The notes under the pieces: generated by a model
What the model was told of the DNA's origin: nothing
The model's database searches: none
Seen by the model: only the letters and a program-made list of their open reading frames with translations
Shown here: piece after piece, positions 1 to 9,173 of the stretch
Numbering within the stretch: position 1 is the stretch's first letter
Layout of the letters: every line of letters begins with the position of its first letter
Origin: Proteus terrae subsp. cibarius
GTDB taxonomy: Bacteria > Pseudomonadota > Gammaproteobacteria > Enterobacterales > Enterobacteriaceae
Direction: 5' to 3'
Length of the DNA stretch: 64,000 nt
NCBI RefSeq assembly: GCF_011045835.1
Contig: NZ_CP047349.1
Coordinates: forward strand, 3,224,001-3,288,000
Program-made: the position numbers and the translations under genes

Positions 1-939
1 TACCCCGATAAGGAAAGCAATTGGTGCGAAGATCCAACCTAACACTAATTCTAATGAGAAATTCTCATAACCAAACCAGCCACCAATACCGCCAAGAATA
101 CCATTAACTAATGCAATCAATGCAACGAAAGCAAGTAACATGGCACCGACGTTCAGAGCAAGCTGTAAGCCTGAAGAGGCACCCGCTGCGGCAGCATCAA
201 TAATATTGGCAGGTTTCTCATCATCTGCCATTTTATCAAGTGCATCTTTTTGATCATCAGGTGTTTCTGTTTCAGGGATCAATAATTTAGCAAAGAGTAA
301 ACCACCAGGAGCGGCCATAAAGGATGCAGTGATCAAATACTCTAACGGTACGCCCATGCTGGCGTATCCAGCAAGCACAGAACCTGCAACAGAGGCTAAA
401 CCACCACACATAACAGCAAAGAGCTCTGAGGTTGTCATTCTTGCAATATAAGGGCGAACAACCAGCGGGGCTTCTGTTTGCCCAACAAAGATATTAGCTG
501 TTGCAGACATCGATTCTGTTCGTGATGTGCCTAATACTTTCTGTAAGCCACCACCAAGAATTTTAATCACAATTTGCATGATACCGAGGTAATACAGCAC
601 AGCAATTAGTGAAGAGAAGAATACGATAACAGGCAGCACGCGTAGGGCAAAAACGAAACCACCACCACCAAACAACTCAAACATTTTGTCTGATACTAGG
701 CCGGCAAACAGAAAACTCATTCCATTTTCACCGTAATCAATGACATTTTTAACACCATCAGAAATAGCCATTAATACTTTACGACCACCATCTGAATAAA
801 GTACAAATGCGCCTAAGCCAATCTGAATAAGGAATGCGCCACCAACTGTACGTAATCTAATTGCACGTCGATTGCTGGAAAACAGAATGGCTATCAATAT
901 TAATGTTGCCATTCCGACCAAGCTCATAATGAGTTGCAT
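1..939 (-). CDS. NupX/NupC-family concentrative nucleoside transporter (3' end outside window)
   Basis: Inner-membrane nucleoside:cation symporter of the CNT family. The reading frame starts at an ATG at 937-939 and stays open for 313 codons to the window edge, so the C-terminus is missing. It reads as successive hydrophobic segments, with the CNT-typical stretch GQTEAPLVVRPY followed by a conserved Gly/Ala-rich segment. The closest relative I recall is E. coli NupX/YeiM rather than NupC itself. It is chromosomal, not part of the ICE. About 250 bp of non-coding sequence separates it from yjjV, so it probably has its own promoter. The substrate (pseudouridine or other nucleosides) cannot be settled from the sequence. 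Confidence 0.8.
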   Translation of the reverse strand, partial: MQLIMSLVGMATLILIAILFSSNRRAIRLRTVGGAFLIQIGLGAFVLYSDGGRKVLMAISDGVKNVIDYGENGMSFLFAGLVSDKMFELFGGGGFVFALRVLPVIVFFSSLIAVLYYLGIMQIVIKILGGGLQKVLGTSRTESMSATANIFVGQTEAPLVVRPYIARMTTSELFAVMCGGLASVAGSVLAGYASMGVPLEYLITASFMAAPGGLLFAKLLIPETETPDDQKDALDKMADDEKPANIIDAAAAGASSGLQLALNVGAMLLAFVALIALVNGILGGIGGWFGYENFSLELVLGWIFAPIAFLIGV

Positions 940-1190
940 TGAAGGATCCCTGTTCACATAAAAATTTAATGGATTATCAATAACGCTCTAACCAGAGCTT
1001 ATTGACTCTTTTTGCCGGATAATTATACCTAGTCTAAGAAAAGAACCCTCAATACCCATCACAAATAGAGTCTGAAAAAAGTAACACAAAAGTCATAAAT
1101 GAGAAGTAGATCACACAAAAAAGAAAATTGCATTGTTGAACAGGCTAGGGAGTTTTTAACCTTTAGATAAACCGCATTTTCATTCAAGCG

Positions 1191-1973
1191 CTAGGTAATA
1201 TTGTTGAGCCCAAATAATTGTAGGCTATTGAGATAGAGTTGCTCTGCGATCGCCTCTGGTGATCCTTGACGCAGCTCACAGAGTTGGGAAAAAACGTTCT
1301 GAATACGTTCTGGGCGATTAGGTTTACCTTGAAAACCACTTACAGGCATATCAGGAGCATCTGTTTCTAATAACAGATATTCTAGTGGTAACGAGGCAAT
1401 TGCACGGCGAGTTTTTTGTGCTCGCTCATAAGTAATGGTTCCACCAACACCAATAAAATAGCCTTGCTGAATAAACTTTTCTGCCTGTTGCAGACTTCCT
1501 GCAAAACCATGAATAACCCCTTTGCGAGGCACATCATAACGGCGTAAAAGTGCACTTAGCTTATCGTGGGTTTTACGTGAATGTAGGATCACAGGTAAAT
1601 CGAATTTAATCGCTAATTTAAGCTGTGCAATTAAAAATGCCTCTTGCTTCTCTGACTGGGGATTTTCCATATAATCATCAAGCCCAATTTCGCCGATAGC
1701 AACACAACGAGAAGTCGTTTTTAATTTTTGTTCCAATTCCAAAAGATGCTGTTCAGTATGCTCATTGATATATAAAGGGTGTAATCCCAATGCACAATAT
1801 AATTGATGGTGATGGTTAGCGAGCTCTGCAACAACATCTAAATTCCAACGTGCAACGGCGGGAATAATGATTTTTTCAACATGAGCCTGACGCGCTAGTG
1901 ACAAACTGTTAGCAATATCATCATAAAAAACCGGAAAATCAAAATGGCAGTGGGTATCAATAAATTTATTCAT
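1191..1973 (-). CDS. yjjV: TatD-family metal-dependent hydrolase YjjV
   Basis: A 260-residue TIM-barrel hydrolase of the TatD DNase family. The N-terminal metal-binding motif THCHFD is present at residues 7-12. Other conserved blocks are the GEIGLDD motif near residue 95, the LHSRKTHDK histidine near residue 130 and the C-terminal LLETDAPD motif. Its start codon overlaps the 3' end of yjjU by a few bases, so the two are translationally coupled. The same pairing occurs near osmY and prfC in E. coli, which supports the chromosomal assignment. The likely role is metal-dependent nuclease or hydrolase; the physiological substrate is uncertain. Confidence 0.9.
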   Translation of the reverse strand: MNKFIDTHCHFDFPVFYDDIANSLSLARQAHVEKIIIPAVARWNLDVVAELANHHHQLYCALGLHPLYINEHTEQHLLELEQKLKTTSRCVAIGEIGLDDYMENPQSEKQEAFLIAQLKLAIKFDLPVILHSRKTHDKLSALLRRYDVPRKGVIHGFAGSLQQAEKFIQQGYFIGVGGTITYERAQKTRRAIASLPLEYLLLETDAPDMPVSGFQGKPNRPERIQNVFSQLCELRQGSPEAIAEQLYLNSLQLFGLNNIT

Positions 1974-3030
1974 TCTGAATCTGCCTCACATCAGGGTGTA
2001 CGCTGCGAGTTCCTTGTTGAATTATAGAGGCATTCTCTGCTTTATCAGCCTTCGCTTCTTGTTCAAACAAACTAAAGACTTTTTTATCGTGTTGTTTGAA
2101 TTTTTTCTTAGAAAAGTGCTGACCAATTGTTGCCAGAAAATAGCGCCCACAACGTCTGCCCACATGATAATCATGATTTAGTGCACTTAAACGACTTCCT
2201 AGCGCGCTAGATTGCAATGTGGTTGGTGGATATATTTCAATAACCACAACATCTTCTGGGGGCGATTGGATAAATTTAATTGTCTCGGTATAGGTTTCGA
2301 TATGCACTTGTGCCATCTCCATAAAGCGCTGTAAACGGCTATTTTCAAACCATTTTCCCATACGCTCAACCCATTCAGTTGTGTATTGATATTCAGAAGG
2401 AACAGTGCGAACAACAACAATAGTACGACAACCACGCCTATAAGCTTCTCTCACAGGGATAGCATCACTAATGCCACCATCATGATAAACAACATCATGA
2501 AATAAAACACCATTACGATAAAAAGCAGGAATAGCACTAGATGCTTTGATTATCTCAAGCCAAGTCGGTTCATCGGGTTGAAAATAATTTGCCTGAAAAT
2601 TATCGGAACGACTTGCCACCATATAAAATTCACGCCCTGTATCAAAACGACGTAGCGCTGTTGGCATATCAAGAGGCATTTCTTTGGCAGTCGTTTCTAT
2701 ATACCAATCAAGATCCAGTAAATTACCACCACGGACAAAGCGAAGGGGATTAAAAAATTGATTATTAGTTGTATAGCGATTAATAATTTTACGTGCATAT
2801 CCACGCTGACCACAGGCAAAAGCAGATAAATTTTGCGCTCCCGCAGACACCCCAAGTAAAATATCAAAGGGATCAAATTGTGATCGCATAAATTCATCAA
2901 GGACACCCGCAGTAAAGATCCCGCGTTGACCTCCGCCTTCACAAACTAAAGCGACTTTGCCTTGTGGTAGTGAGGATTGAAATTCGAGTGCAGTAATATT
3001 ATTTAATGTGACAGGTATATACTTCCCCAT
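1966..3030 (-). CDS. yjjU: Patatin-like phospholipase YjjU
   Basis: Patatin-family acyl hydrolase of 354 residues. It has the oxyanion-hole motif CEGGGQRG, the nucleophile elbow GVSAG and the catalytic aspartate in DGGISDAIP, so the Ser-Asp dyad is intact. I chose the ATG at 3030, giving MGKYIPVTLNN, because it has a strong ribosome-binding site (AAAGGAGA) and matches the start of E. coli YjjU. The 13 codons upstream are probably untranslated. It lies directly before yjjV in the same operon, and both belong to the conserved chromosomal neighbourhood of prfC. Confidence 0.9.
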   Translation of the reverse strand: MGKYIPVTLNNITALEFQSSLPQGKVALVCEGGGQRGIFTAGVLDEFMRSQFDPFDILLGVSAGAQNLSAFACGQRGYARKIINRYTTNNQFFNPLRFVRGGNLLDLDWYIETTAKEMPLDMPTALRRFDTGREFYMVASRSDNFQANYFQPDEPTWLEIIKASSAIPAFYRNGVLFHDVVYHDGGISDAIPVREAYRRGCRTIVVVRTVPSEYQYTTEWVERMGKWFENSRLQRFMEMAQVHIETYTETIKFIQSPPEDVVVIEIYPPTTLQSSALGSRLSALNHDYHVGRRCGRYFLATIGQHFSKKKFKQHDKKVFSLFEQEAKADKAENASIIQQGTRSVHPDVRQIQNE

Positions 3031-3159
3031 AATGTCTCCTTTATACAACTTATCAAAGGATACCCGCACATTTTTTTGTCGTCATTCTTTTTACGTATTC
3101 ATACAAATAAATCAGACAATATCTTCTTAGAATATGACGAATATAAAAGAAAATCATTT

Positions 3160-3504
3160 TTATGATTTGATATTTACATCTGAATCTACGCTTTTAACAC
3201 CTTCAATTTTTTCAATAATTTGTAAGATTTTTTCTTCTTGCGCTTTACTATCAACAAAACCTGAAAGAAAAACATGTCCAAACTCAGTGCGAATAGAAAT
3301 ATTTTCACTATCAATATCTTGCATTGGTAATAGCGTATCTTTAATCTTATTCGAGATGGAAGTATCACTTAAATAATGCCCCGTGTTATTCCCACTGTTA
3401 TTGATTTCGCTATACCACGATGTTTCAGCTGATGCGCCCATACTGACAAAAGCCAAGCCCATTGACATTACTAACGCTAATTTCAGCGTTTTATATTGTT
3501 CCAT
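3160..3504 (-). CDS. Single-BON-domain periplasmic protein (OsmY-like)
   Basis: Small exported protein of about 114 residues. An N-terminal signal peptide (MEQYKTLKLALVMSMGLAF...ASAE) precedes one BON domain, recognised by the pattern ISNKIKDTLL...ISIRTEFGHVFLSGFVDS. The ATG at 3504 follows a strong GGGGAG ribosome-binding site, so it is preferred over the upstream in-frame start at 3522. E. coli OsmY has two BON domains and about 200 residues; this protein has one, so it is a shortened relative. Its position between yjjU and prfC is the same as osmY in E. coli. A role in envelope or osmotic stress is inferred. Confidence 0.75.
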   Translation of the reverse strand: MEQYKTLKLALVMSMGLAFVSMGASAETSWYSEINNSGNNTGHYLSDTSISNKIKDTLLPMQDIDSENISIRTEFGHVFLSGFVDSKAQEEKILQIIEKIEGVKSVDSDVNIKS

Positions 3505-3522
3505 TGCTCTCCCCCTAATCAC

Positions 3523-3844
3523 AATAACTGCGACAGGAAATATGTGTGTTTTAATATCTGTATTTTTATGAATTACTACAAAACTTTAACAATCTAAGCT
3601 ATTACACTAATAAGCTATTTGAGTTAAATAAAGTAAAAAATAACAAATAAAGACTAATCCTAGTAATTTTATTCTAATAATAACGAATAAAACTATAATA
3701 AATTTTACATATATTTATAAATAAGTATAAAAACGAGCATAATGTTAACAGAAAAAAAAGAGATTAATTCCAAATGAAGAAGGGCTTTTGGGCTGGATAT
3801 TAGAGATATGTTGAGTAGATTTAATAAAGAAAAGCTAAGAAACA
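3523..3844. other. AT-rich intergenic region
   Basis: About 320 bp of very AT-rich chromosomal sequence upstream of the BON-domain gene. It presumably contains that gene's promoter. I see no supported ORF, tRNA or strong hairpin in it. Confidence 0.4.
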
Positions 3845-3845
3845 A

Positions 3846-3876
3846 AAAAGGCTATATTAAAAAAACATAGCCTTTT
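3846..3876 (-). terminator. Rho-independent terminator downstream of prfC
   Basis: The 10-bp perfect inverted repeat AAAAGGCTAT / ATAGCCTTTT closes an A-rich loop. It can act in both directions. It lies just beyond the repeat cluster that follows prfC, so it most likely ends the prfC transcript. Confidence 0.75.
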
Positions 3877-3888
3877 CATTAAGTTAAA

Positions 3889-4203
3889 TACTCTAAATAA
3901 TTCAAGATGTAGCTAGGCGACAAGTAAATGAGTCGCTAGGAGCATACATAAGTATGTGACTAGTACGAATGAACGCAGTCAACAACGCTACACCTTGAAG
4001 TATGACGAGTATCATAAGTATGTGGCTAGTACGAATGAACACAGTCAACAACGCTACACCTTGAAGCAGAAGAGTAGATACTCTAAATAATTCAAGATGT
4101 AGCTAGGCGACAAGTAAATGAGTCACTAGGAGCATACATAAGTATGTGACTAGTACGAATGAACGCAGTCAACAACGCTACACCTTGAAGTATGACGAGT
4201 ATC
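3889..4203. repeat. Cluster of imperfect palindromic MITE-like repeats abutting the prfC stop codon
   Basis: Two nearly identical copies of about 125 bp (3889-4013 and 4079-4203) flank a partial third copy (4014-4078) that has only the 3' half. Each full copy has inverted ends (TTCAAGATGTAG near the left and CTACACCTTGAAG near the right), so it can fold into one long hairpin. The last copy runs into the prfC stop codon. There is no ORF. The pattern is that of a small dispersed, non-autonomous palindromic repeat of the chromosome rather than an ICE feature. Confidence 0.75.
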
Positions 4204-5791
4204 AGTGTTCACGTGTCTGATGAAACTCAACATCAGGATAACGCTCACGCGTTAAATTCAAGTTGACCATTGTTGGTGCGATATAAGTTAAGTTATCGCC
4301 GCCATCAAGTGCCAAGTTTTGTTCATTTTTACGTTTAAACTCTTCGAGTTTTTTCTCGTTATCACACTCAACCCAGCGAGCTGTTGAAACGTTAACGGAT
4401 TCATAAATCGCTTCAACGTTATATTCACTCTTAAGTCTTGCAACAACCACATCAAACTGAAGTACACCCACAGCCCCTACGATTAAATCGTTATTTGCCA
4501 GTGGTCTAAAGACCTGTACAGCACCTTCTTCTGATAACTGCACCAATCCTTTAAGTAACTGTTTCTGTTTCAACGGATCACGTAAACGAATGCGACGGAA
4601 TAGCTCCGGTGCAAAGTTTGGAATACCGGTAAATTTCAGAATTTCACCTTGAGTGAAAGTATCACCAATTTGGATTGTACCGTGGTTATGAAGACCGATA
4701 ATATCCCCTGGATAAGCATGTTCAACGTGAGAACGGTCGCCAGCCATAAAGGTTAATGCATCAGAAATCACCACATCTTTTTTGATTCGAACTTGGTGTA
4801 ATTTCATGCCTTTATCATACATACCAGATACAACGCGCAGGAATGCAACACGGTCGCGATGTTTAGGATCCATATTGGCTTGGATCTTAAAGACGAAACC
4901 CGTGAACGTTTCTTCAGAAGCGGTAACTTCACGCATATCGGTTTGACGAGGCATTGGTGCTGGTGCCCATTTTACAAGGCCATCAAGCATATGGTTAACA
5001 CCAAAGTTACCTAATGCTGTACCAAAGAACACTGGAGTTAATTCGCCAGCTAAGAATGCTTCATGATCAAATTCATGAGATGCACCTAATACTAACTCTA
5101 ATTCATCACGTAATTGGCTTGCTAAATCATCACCAATAGCTTCATCAAGCTCTGGGTTATCTAATCCCTTAATGACGCGAGAATCCTGAATAGTATGACC
5201 TTGGCCTGTTTGATAAAGATAAGTTTCATCTTTAAGGATGTGATAAACCCCTTTAAAGAGTTTCCCGCAACCAATAGGCCAAGTCACAGGGCTACACGCA
5301 ATTTTCAACTCTGTTTCAACTTCGTCCATGAGCTCCATTGGATCACGAATATCACGGTCGAGTTTATTCATAAAAGTCAGAATTGGTGTATCACGTAGAC
5401 GCGTTACTTCCATTAACTTACGAGTACGATCTTCAACCCCTTTAGAGGAGTCAATTACCATTAAACAGCAGTCAACAGCAGTTAAAGTACGATAAGTATC
5501 TTCAGAGAAGTCTTCGTGTCCTGGAGTATCTAATAAGTTAACTAAGCAATCTGCATAAGGGAACTGCATGACTGAGGTTGTAATAGAAATACCACGTTGT
5601 TTTTCCATTTCCATCCAGTCAGATTTTGCATGCTGATTTGAACCACGACCTTTTACGGTTCCTGCACGTTGAATTGCTTGTCCGAATAACAACACTTTTT
5701 CAGTGATGGTTGTTTTACCCGCATCGGGGTGGGAGATGATAGCAAAGGTCCTTCGCTTATTGATTTCATTGAGAAAATCTTGGTTTGCCAT
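4202..5791 (-). CDS. prfC: Peptide chain release factor 3
   Basis: RF3 is a GTPase that recycles RF1 and RF2 after termination. The 529-residue product has the full GTPase signature: HPDAGKTT near residue 22, DTPGHEDF in G3 and NKLDRD in G4, followed by EF-Tu-like domains II and III. It is the insertion gene for SXT/R391 ICEs. The first codons ([15 protein letters not shown]) and the upstream promoter should be supplied by the ICE end, which keeps prfC expressed after integration. It is intact and of normal length. Its 3' end touches a palindromic repeat. Confidence 0.97.
   Translation of the reverse strand: MANQDFLNEINKRRTFAIISHPDAGKTTITEKVLLFGQAIQRAGTVKGRGSNQHAKSDWMEMEKQRGISITTSVMQFPYADCLVNLLDTPGHEDFSEDTYRTLTAVDCCLMVIDSSKGVEDRTRKLMEVTRLRDTPILTFMNKLDRDIRDPMELMDEVETELKIACSPVTWPIGCGKLFKGVYHILKDETYLYQTGQGHTIQDSRVIKGLDNPELDEAIGDDLASQLRDELELVLGASHEFDHEAFLAGELTPVFFGTALGNFGVNHMLDGLVKWAPAPMPRQTDMREVTASEETFTGFVFKIQANMDPKHRDRVAFLRVVSGMYDKGMKLHQVRIKKDVVISDALTFMAGDRSHVEHAYPGDIIGLHNHGTIQIGDTFTQGEILKFTGIPNFAPELFRRIRLRDPLKQKQLLKGLVQLSEEGAVQVFRPLANNDLIVGAVGVLQFDVVVARLKSEYNVEAIYESVNVSTARWVECDNEKKLEEFKRKNEQNLALDGGDNLTYIAPTMVNLNLTRERYPDVEFHQTREH
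5724..5740 (-). other. Probable ICE-prfC attachment junction core
   Basis: This 17-nt stretch reads ATCATCTCCCACCCCGA on the coding strand and encodes the IISHPD residues of prfC. It corresponds to the position of the 17-bp core used by SXT-family integrases in E. coli prfC. Everything to its right (higher coordinates) is ICE. The exact crossover cannot be fixed without the empty site or the other ICE end. Confidence 0.45.
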
Positions 5792-6047
5792 GTATAAATT
5801 CTTTTAGTTTGTACACGGATTTGTACACACTTTTGGAAGTACTCTCTTTTCAGTTCTTCGCTTGTCAAATCCGTCGTGTTAATCGTAATTGGCCGCTATT
5901 TTCGCTGATCTTGACTTTATAAACAATCAATGGTTATCTAATCGGCTATCATTTACTCTCAGCGTGCGCCAATGCTCAGTTGTAGCTGTTTGCAATCGTT
6001 GCTTCTTCAGCTCATGAACAGCTGTGGCTAAACCACAAATTCCTTCG

Positions 6048-6695
6048 CTACCAGAAATCGATGATAGCTTGTCGTACTACACCGATGATGGTGCAGTTGC
6101 CGTTGATCGGTATTGCAGGGTATTGCGGGTTCAAAGGTTTTAGGTACTTCTGTTCACCATCAATAACTAACTGCTTAAAGGTTGCTTCTTTCGAATCATC
6201 CAAACGCGCAACAACCAATGAACCTGAAGAATAAGGTAACTCAGGATCAACAACGATCACTGCCCCCTCAGGTATGGATTTTTTTCCGCTTGGATTTTCC
6301 ATACTGTCGCCTTTTACGCGAAGTGCGAAACAACCCTCATGTGCTTTCCCAGTGACTTCACGCCACTCCTCAGCATCTTCATGGGCAAATCCCTCCGCTA
6401 TTTCAGTCCAATCACCGGCCTGAACCCAGTTAATGAGAGGAATTCTTCCCTTAATGTCAGGCCCGACTTCTACATTACCGACTCCCAAGCCAATCTCGCC
6501 ATCACCTGTGGCGAGCCAATGAGCATTCACGCGAAGCGCCTCCGCGATCTGCATGGTGTAACGAGACCTAGCCGATTTACCAGAGCAAATCTGGCTGATC
6601 GACTGCTGTTTGATACCAATGCGACGAGCCAACTCAGACTGAGTCACCCCAGTAAGCTGCAAGGCATGGTTTAGTCGTTCGGATAAAGTTTTCAT
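6048..6695 (-). CDS. setR: SetR, CI/LexA-like repressor of the ICE
   Basis: Master repressor of SXT/R391 transfer genes. The 215-residue protein has an N-terminal helix-turn-helix (VTQSELARRIGIKQQSISQI, residues 17-36) and a C-terminal S24 self-cleaving peptidase domain. The Ala-Gly cleavage site is in NWVQAGDW, the catalytic serine in GDSMENPS and the catalytic lysine in ATFKQL. In this family RecA-stimulated autocleavage during the SOS response lifts repression of setCD. It is divergent from croS, and the 117-bp gap between them carries the operator array. It is the ICE gene closest to prfC, as in SXT. Confidence 0.96.
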   Translation of the reverse strand: MKTLSERLNHALQLTGVTQSELARRIGIKQQSISQICSGKSARSRYTMQIAEALRVNAHWLATGDGEIGLGVGNVEVGPDIKGRIPLINWVQAGDWTEIAEGFAHEDAEEWREVTGKAHEGCFALRVKGDSMENPSGKKSIPEGAVIVVDPELPYSSGSLVVARLDDSKEATFKQLVIDGEQKYLKPLNPQYPAIPINGNCTIIGVVRQAIIDFW

Positions 6696-6708
6696 AAGCC
6701 CGTATTCT

Positions 6709-6799
6709 ACAAATAAAACTGTAGCCTTTCAACAATTTTAACTGTTGACTAATCTACAGTTTAAACTGTAACATTCAATCTTGTAACAGTTATTATTGT
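6709..6799. promoter_or_regulatory. SetR/CroS operator array (four sites)
   Basis: Four related 14-bp near-palindromes lie between setR and croS: ACAAATAAAACTGT (6709-6722), ACAATTTTAACTGT (6732-6745), ACAGTTTAAACTGT (6756-6769) and ACAGTTATTATTGT (6786-6799). The shared form is ACA-N8-TGT. This layout matches the lambda-like switch known for SXT, where SetR and CroS compete for operators overlapping the two divergent promoters. Confidence 0.85.
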
Positions 6800-6812
6800 A
6801 ACAGGAGACGGT

Positions 6813-7064
6813 ATGGAAGTGTTCAACACGACACAAAAACATCTCCGCCGTGCCATTGACTTGGTCGGCGGGCAATCAGCATTAGCACGAGCCATCAACT
6901 CAAAACAGCAAAACGTCTGGTTTTGGTTGAATAAATCAGGGCGTGTTCCCGCTGAATTCGTTTTACCCATCGAACAAGCTACGCAAGGACAGGTAACCCG
7001 ATCTCAGTTAAGACCGGACATCTATCCCGCATGCCCAAGCGAGCTGAAAGCCAGTAACCAGTAG
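6813..7064 (+). CDS. croS: CroS, Cro/YdaS-like antirepressor
   Basis: An 83-residue DNA-binding protein with the YdaS/Cro pattern GGQSALARAINSKQQNVWFWL near residues 19-39. It is the first gene rightward of the operator array, immediately opposite setR, and is preceded by ACAGGAGACGG as ribosome-binding site. In SXT the equivalent protein represses setR and favours the transfer-on state. It probably starts the operon that ends with setD and setC. Confidence 0.9.
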   Translation: MEVFNTTQKHLRRAIDLVGGQSALARAINSKQQNVWFWLNKSGRVPAEFVLPIEQATQGQVTRSQLRPDIYPACPSELKASNQ

Positions 7065-7119
7065 GATTAAGGGCAAATAATGGTCAGCATTTTACGTAAA
7101 CACAAAAGCGAGTTCCTCC

Positions 7120-7989
7120 ATGCGTGACTATGGCAAGGTCTATACCCGCTTTTGGCTAAAGCAAAACGTTTTGTCCTGGAGTGACTCAGCGAAGTTGCTA
7201 GGACTGTATTTGCTTACATGCCCACATTGTAATTTGCTTGGCTGCTTTCGACTGCCGATTGGTTACGTTGCTTCTGACTTGAACTGGGATGAGCAACAGG
7301 TTGCCAAGGCTCTAAAGGAGTTAGAACAAGATCAGTTCCTCATTCGTTGCGAGGAATCCGGTTGGACTTTGATTCGGAGCTTTCTGAAGCACAACCCAAT
7401 CGAAAACCCGAACCAAGGTAAAGCAGCCTTTCGGTTGCTTAAAGATGTACCTGCCGACTTCATTGGTATGGCATCGCTTTTGAAATCTCTTGCCGCTTTT
7501 CAAGCTCGGCTACCAGAAGAATTTTCATCATTGTTTATGCCTGATGGCAACCCGGTAAGGGACTCTCAACGGTCGGATGACTCTGAGAGAAGCAATAAAC
7601 CAACAGTTAAAACTGTTGACTACATACAGTTTGAAGACTTCTGGGATGTACAAATACGCAAAGAAAAAAAAGCGAAAGCCAAAGAAGAATGGCTACGCAT
7701 GGGCCTCAATGAAGACCATGAACTCGCCTTGGAAGTGCTAACACGCTGGAAAGAGCAACGAGACAACCGATTGCAGTATCAAGATCGGACTAAGACCCCT
7801 ATGCCACATAACTGGCTTTTAAACCGCCAATGGGAAGACGAGTACGTTCGCATTGATGAAGTACAGCAATCATCGACGAGCCTAAAGGGCAGCAATCACC
7901 AGTTGAACATTGAAGAAAGCAATCGCCGCATTGCTGAAAGCTGGGCCGGACCAGGTATTCGGGAGGTTCGTTCAAGTGCAGGAGGTTGA
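7120..7989 (+). CDS. Replication-initiator-like protein of the setDC operon
   Basis: A 289-residue protein in the conserved SXT/R391 croS-setDC operon. The N-terminal half (MRDYGKVYTRFW...LNWDEQQVAKALKELEQDQFLIRC) has the winged-helix pattern seen in phage O-like replication and DnaD-like proteins. A charged linker of about 40 residues follows, then a C-terminal domain with a WLRMGLNED-type pattern. Function is unproven. An operator-like palindrome lies inside the gene at 7603-7616. The 3' end overlaps the start of the next gene. Confidence 0.7.
   Translation: MRDYGKVYTRFWLKQNVLSWSDSAKLLGLYLLTCPHCNLLGCFRLPIGYVASDLNWDEQQVAKALKELEQDQFLIRCEESGWTLIRSFLKHNPIENPNQGKAAFRLLKDVPADFIGMASLLKSLAAFQARLPEEFSSLFMPDGNPVRDSQRSDDSERSNKPTVKTVDYIQFEDFWDVQIRKEKKAKAKEEWLRMGLNEDHELALEVLTRWKEQRDNRLQYQDRTKTPMPHNWLLNRQWEDEYVRIDEVQQSSTSLKGSNHQLNIEESNRRIAESWAGPGIREVRSSAGG
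7603..7616. promoter_or_regulatory. SetR operator-like palindrome inside a coding region
   Basis: ACAGTTAAAACTGT matches the half-sites of the operators next to setR and is embedded in the 18-bp near-palindrome CAACAGTTAAAACTGTTG (7601-7618). It lies about 480 bp into the gene at 7120-7989. It could be a secondary binding site for SetR or CroS. Confidence 0.5.
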
Positions 7990-8638
7990 TAAACGCGAGT
8001 TTGCTGAAGTTTGGGGAGCTGCTTGGGCCATGTATGGCAAAAGCGTATCACCACAATTGCTATCCATCGCATTTGAAGCCCTTCGTGCTTATAGCATTGA
8101 AGAAGTGCGAATCGGTCTGACTCGGCATATTCAATCACCGGATACTGGGCAATTTTTTCCAAAGCCCGCTGACGTCATCAAGCATATCGATGGTAACTCG
8201 GGTTCAAGAGCCATGGTTGCTTGGAACAAAGTTGACAAGGCTGTTCGTCAGGTTGGCGCTTGGACATCCGTGATGTTTGACGATGCGCTTATTCACCGCG
8301 TTATTTCAGACATGGGGGGATGGGTTGAACTCTGCAAGGTAGATGACAGGGAATACCCCTTTAAACAAAAAGAGTTTTTAACACGCTACCAGGCTTACTT
8401 GTTGCGGGACGAAGTGGGTGAATACCCAAGGCTATTACAAGGTATTGCAGACCATCAGAACCAGCAAAAAGGGTTTGATATGCAAGCGCCGGTTGCCGTG
8501 GGCGACTGGTCAAAAGCAGCACAAGTTTATACAAGAGGCATCACCGACTTTATCGCAGTGCCTTTGAAAAGAATAAGCCCGAAAGCCATTCAGGCGCTTC
8601 TCGGAAATCAATTAGAGGACAAAAATGAAAACGATTAA
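7976..8638 (+). CDS. Conserved ICE protein of the setDC operon
   Basis: A 220-residue soluble protein with no function I can assign. Its N-terminal pattern (EVDKREFAEVWGAAWAMYGK) followed by FFPKPADVIKHI resembles DUF6475-type proteins associated with phage-like replication modules. I chose the GTG at 7976 because GGGAGG lies about 10 nt upstream. An earlier TTG at 7910 would extend it by 22 residues but lacks a clear ribosome-binding site. It overlaps both neighbours by about 14 nt, indicating translational coupling. Confidence 0.65.
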   Translation: MQEVDKREFAEVWGAAWAMYGKSVSPQLLSIAFEALRAYSIEEVRIGLTRHIQSPDTGQFFPKPADVIKHIDGNSGSRAMVAWNKVDKAVRQVGAWTSVMFDDALIHRVISDMGGWVELCKVDDREYPFKQKEFLTRYQAYLLRDEVGEYPRLLQGIADHQNQQKGFDMQAPVAVGDWSKAAQVYTRGITDFIAVPLKRISPKAIQALLGNQLEDKNEND

Positions 8639-9173
8639 ATCAAAAACCATTGCCCTAGTGATAGCCATGTCCGCAAGCACTTCAGTCTATGCGTTTCCGG
8701 GCTATCAGTGGGAAAAAGCAGCACAAAGCGTTGGTATTGATCCAGTCATGCTCTACGCCGTTGCCTTGGCTGAGTCGGCCTCACATCGTGGTCTCAACAT
8801 GACCAGTCCATGGCCATACGCAATTCGCAATGGTTCAAACGCAACCTACGCCAAATCTAAGACAGAAGCAGAGAAACTGTTAAACCAAGCACTGCAAGAG
8901 ACTGAAAAATATCAGCTCGATATTGGCCTTATGCAAATCAATTTGCATTGGCATGGGCATCGGGTGAGCTCAGCAGCGGAACTGCTAGACCCCATCACAA
9001 ACCTTACGGTCGGCTCCAGTATTTTGGCCGAAGCAATCAAGTCTTCACCAAATGATTTAGAGCTTGGCATAGGCCGCTATCACAGTTGGAACGAAGAGCG
9101 TGCACGCTGGTATGGGCAAAGAGTGCTTTCTATCTATCGCAATATTTTACATGAACTGGAGGTCCGTCAATGA
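8625..9173 (+). CDS. Lytic transglycosylase-like periplasmic protein
   Basis: An 182-residue exported protein. The signal peptide is MKTIKSKTIALVIAMSAS...VYA. The domain that follows resembles the SLT/lysozyme-like fold: AVALAES carries the candidate catalytic glutamate, DIGLMQINLHWHG is the typical GLMQIN block, and a late GIGRYHSWN block follows. The presumed role is local peptidoglycan opening for the conjugation apparatus. It is the fourth gene of the croS-setDC operon and overlaps setD by 4 nt. Confidence 0.85.
   Translation: MKTIKSKTIALVIAMSASTSVYAFPGYQWEKAAQSVGIDPVMLYAVALAESASHRGLNMTSPWPYAIRNGSNATYAKSKTEAEKLLNQALQETEKYQLDIGLMQINLHWHGHRVSSAAELLDPITNLTVGSSILAEAIKSSPNDLELGIGRYHSWNEERARWYGQRVLSIYRNILHELEVRQ

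Noticed and set aside
2199..2435. Minus-strand small ORFs inside yjjU and prfC
   Set aside because: They lie in other frames of well-supported genes and have no independent support.
3889..4203. Repeats that could suggest a CRISPR array
   Set aside because: There are only two full copies of about 125 bp with internal symmetry and no regular spacers or cas genes.
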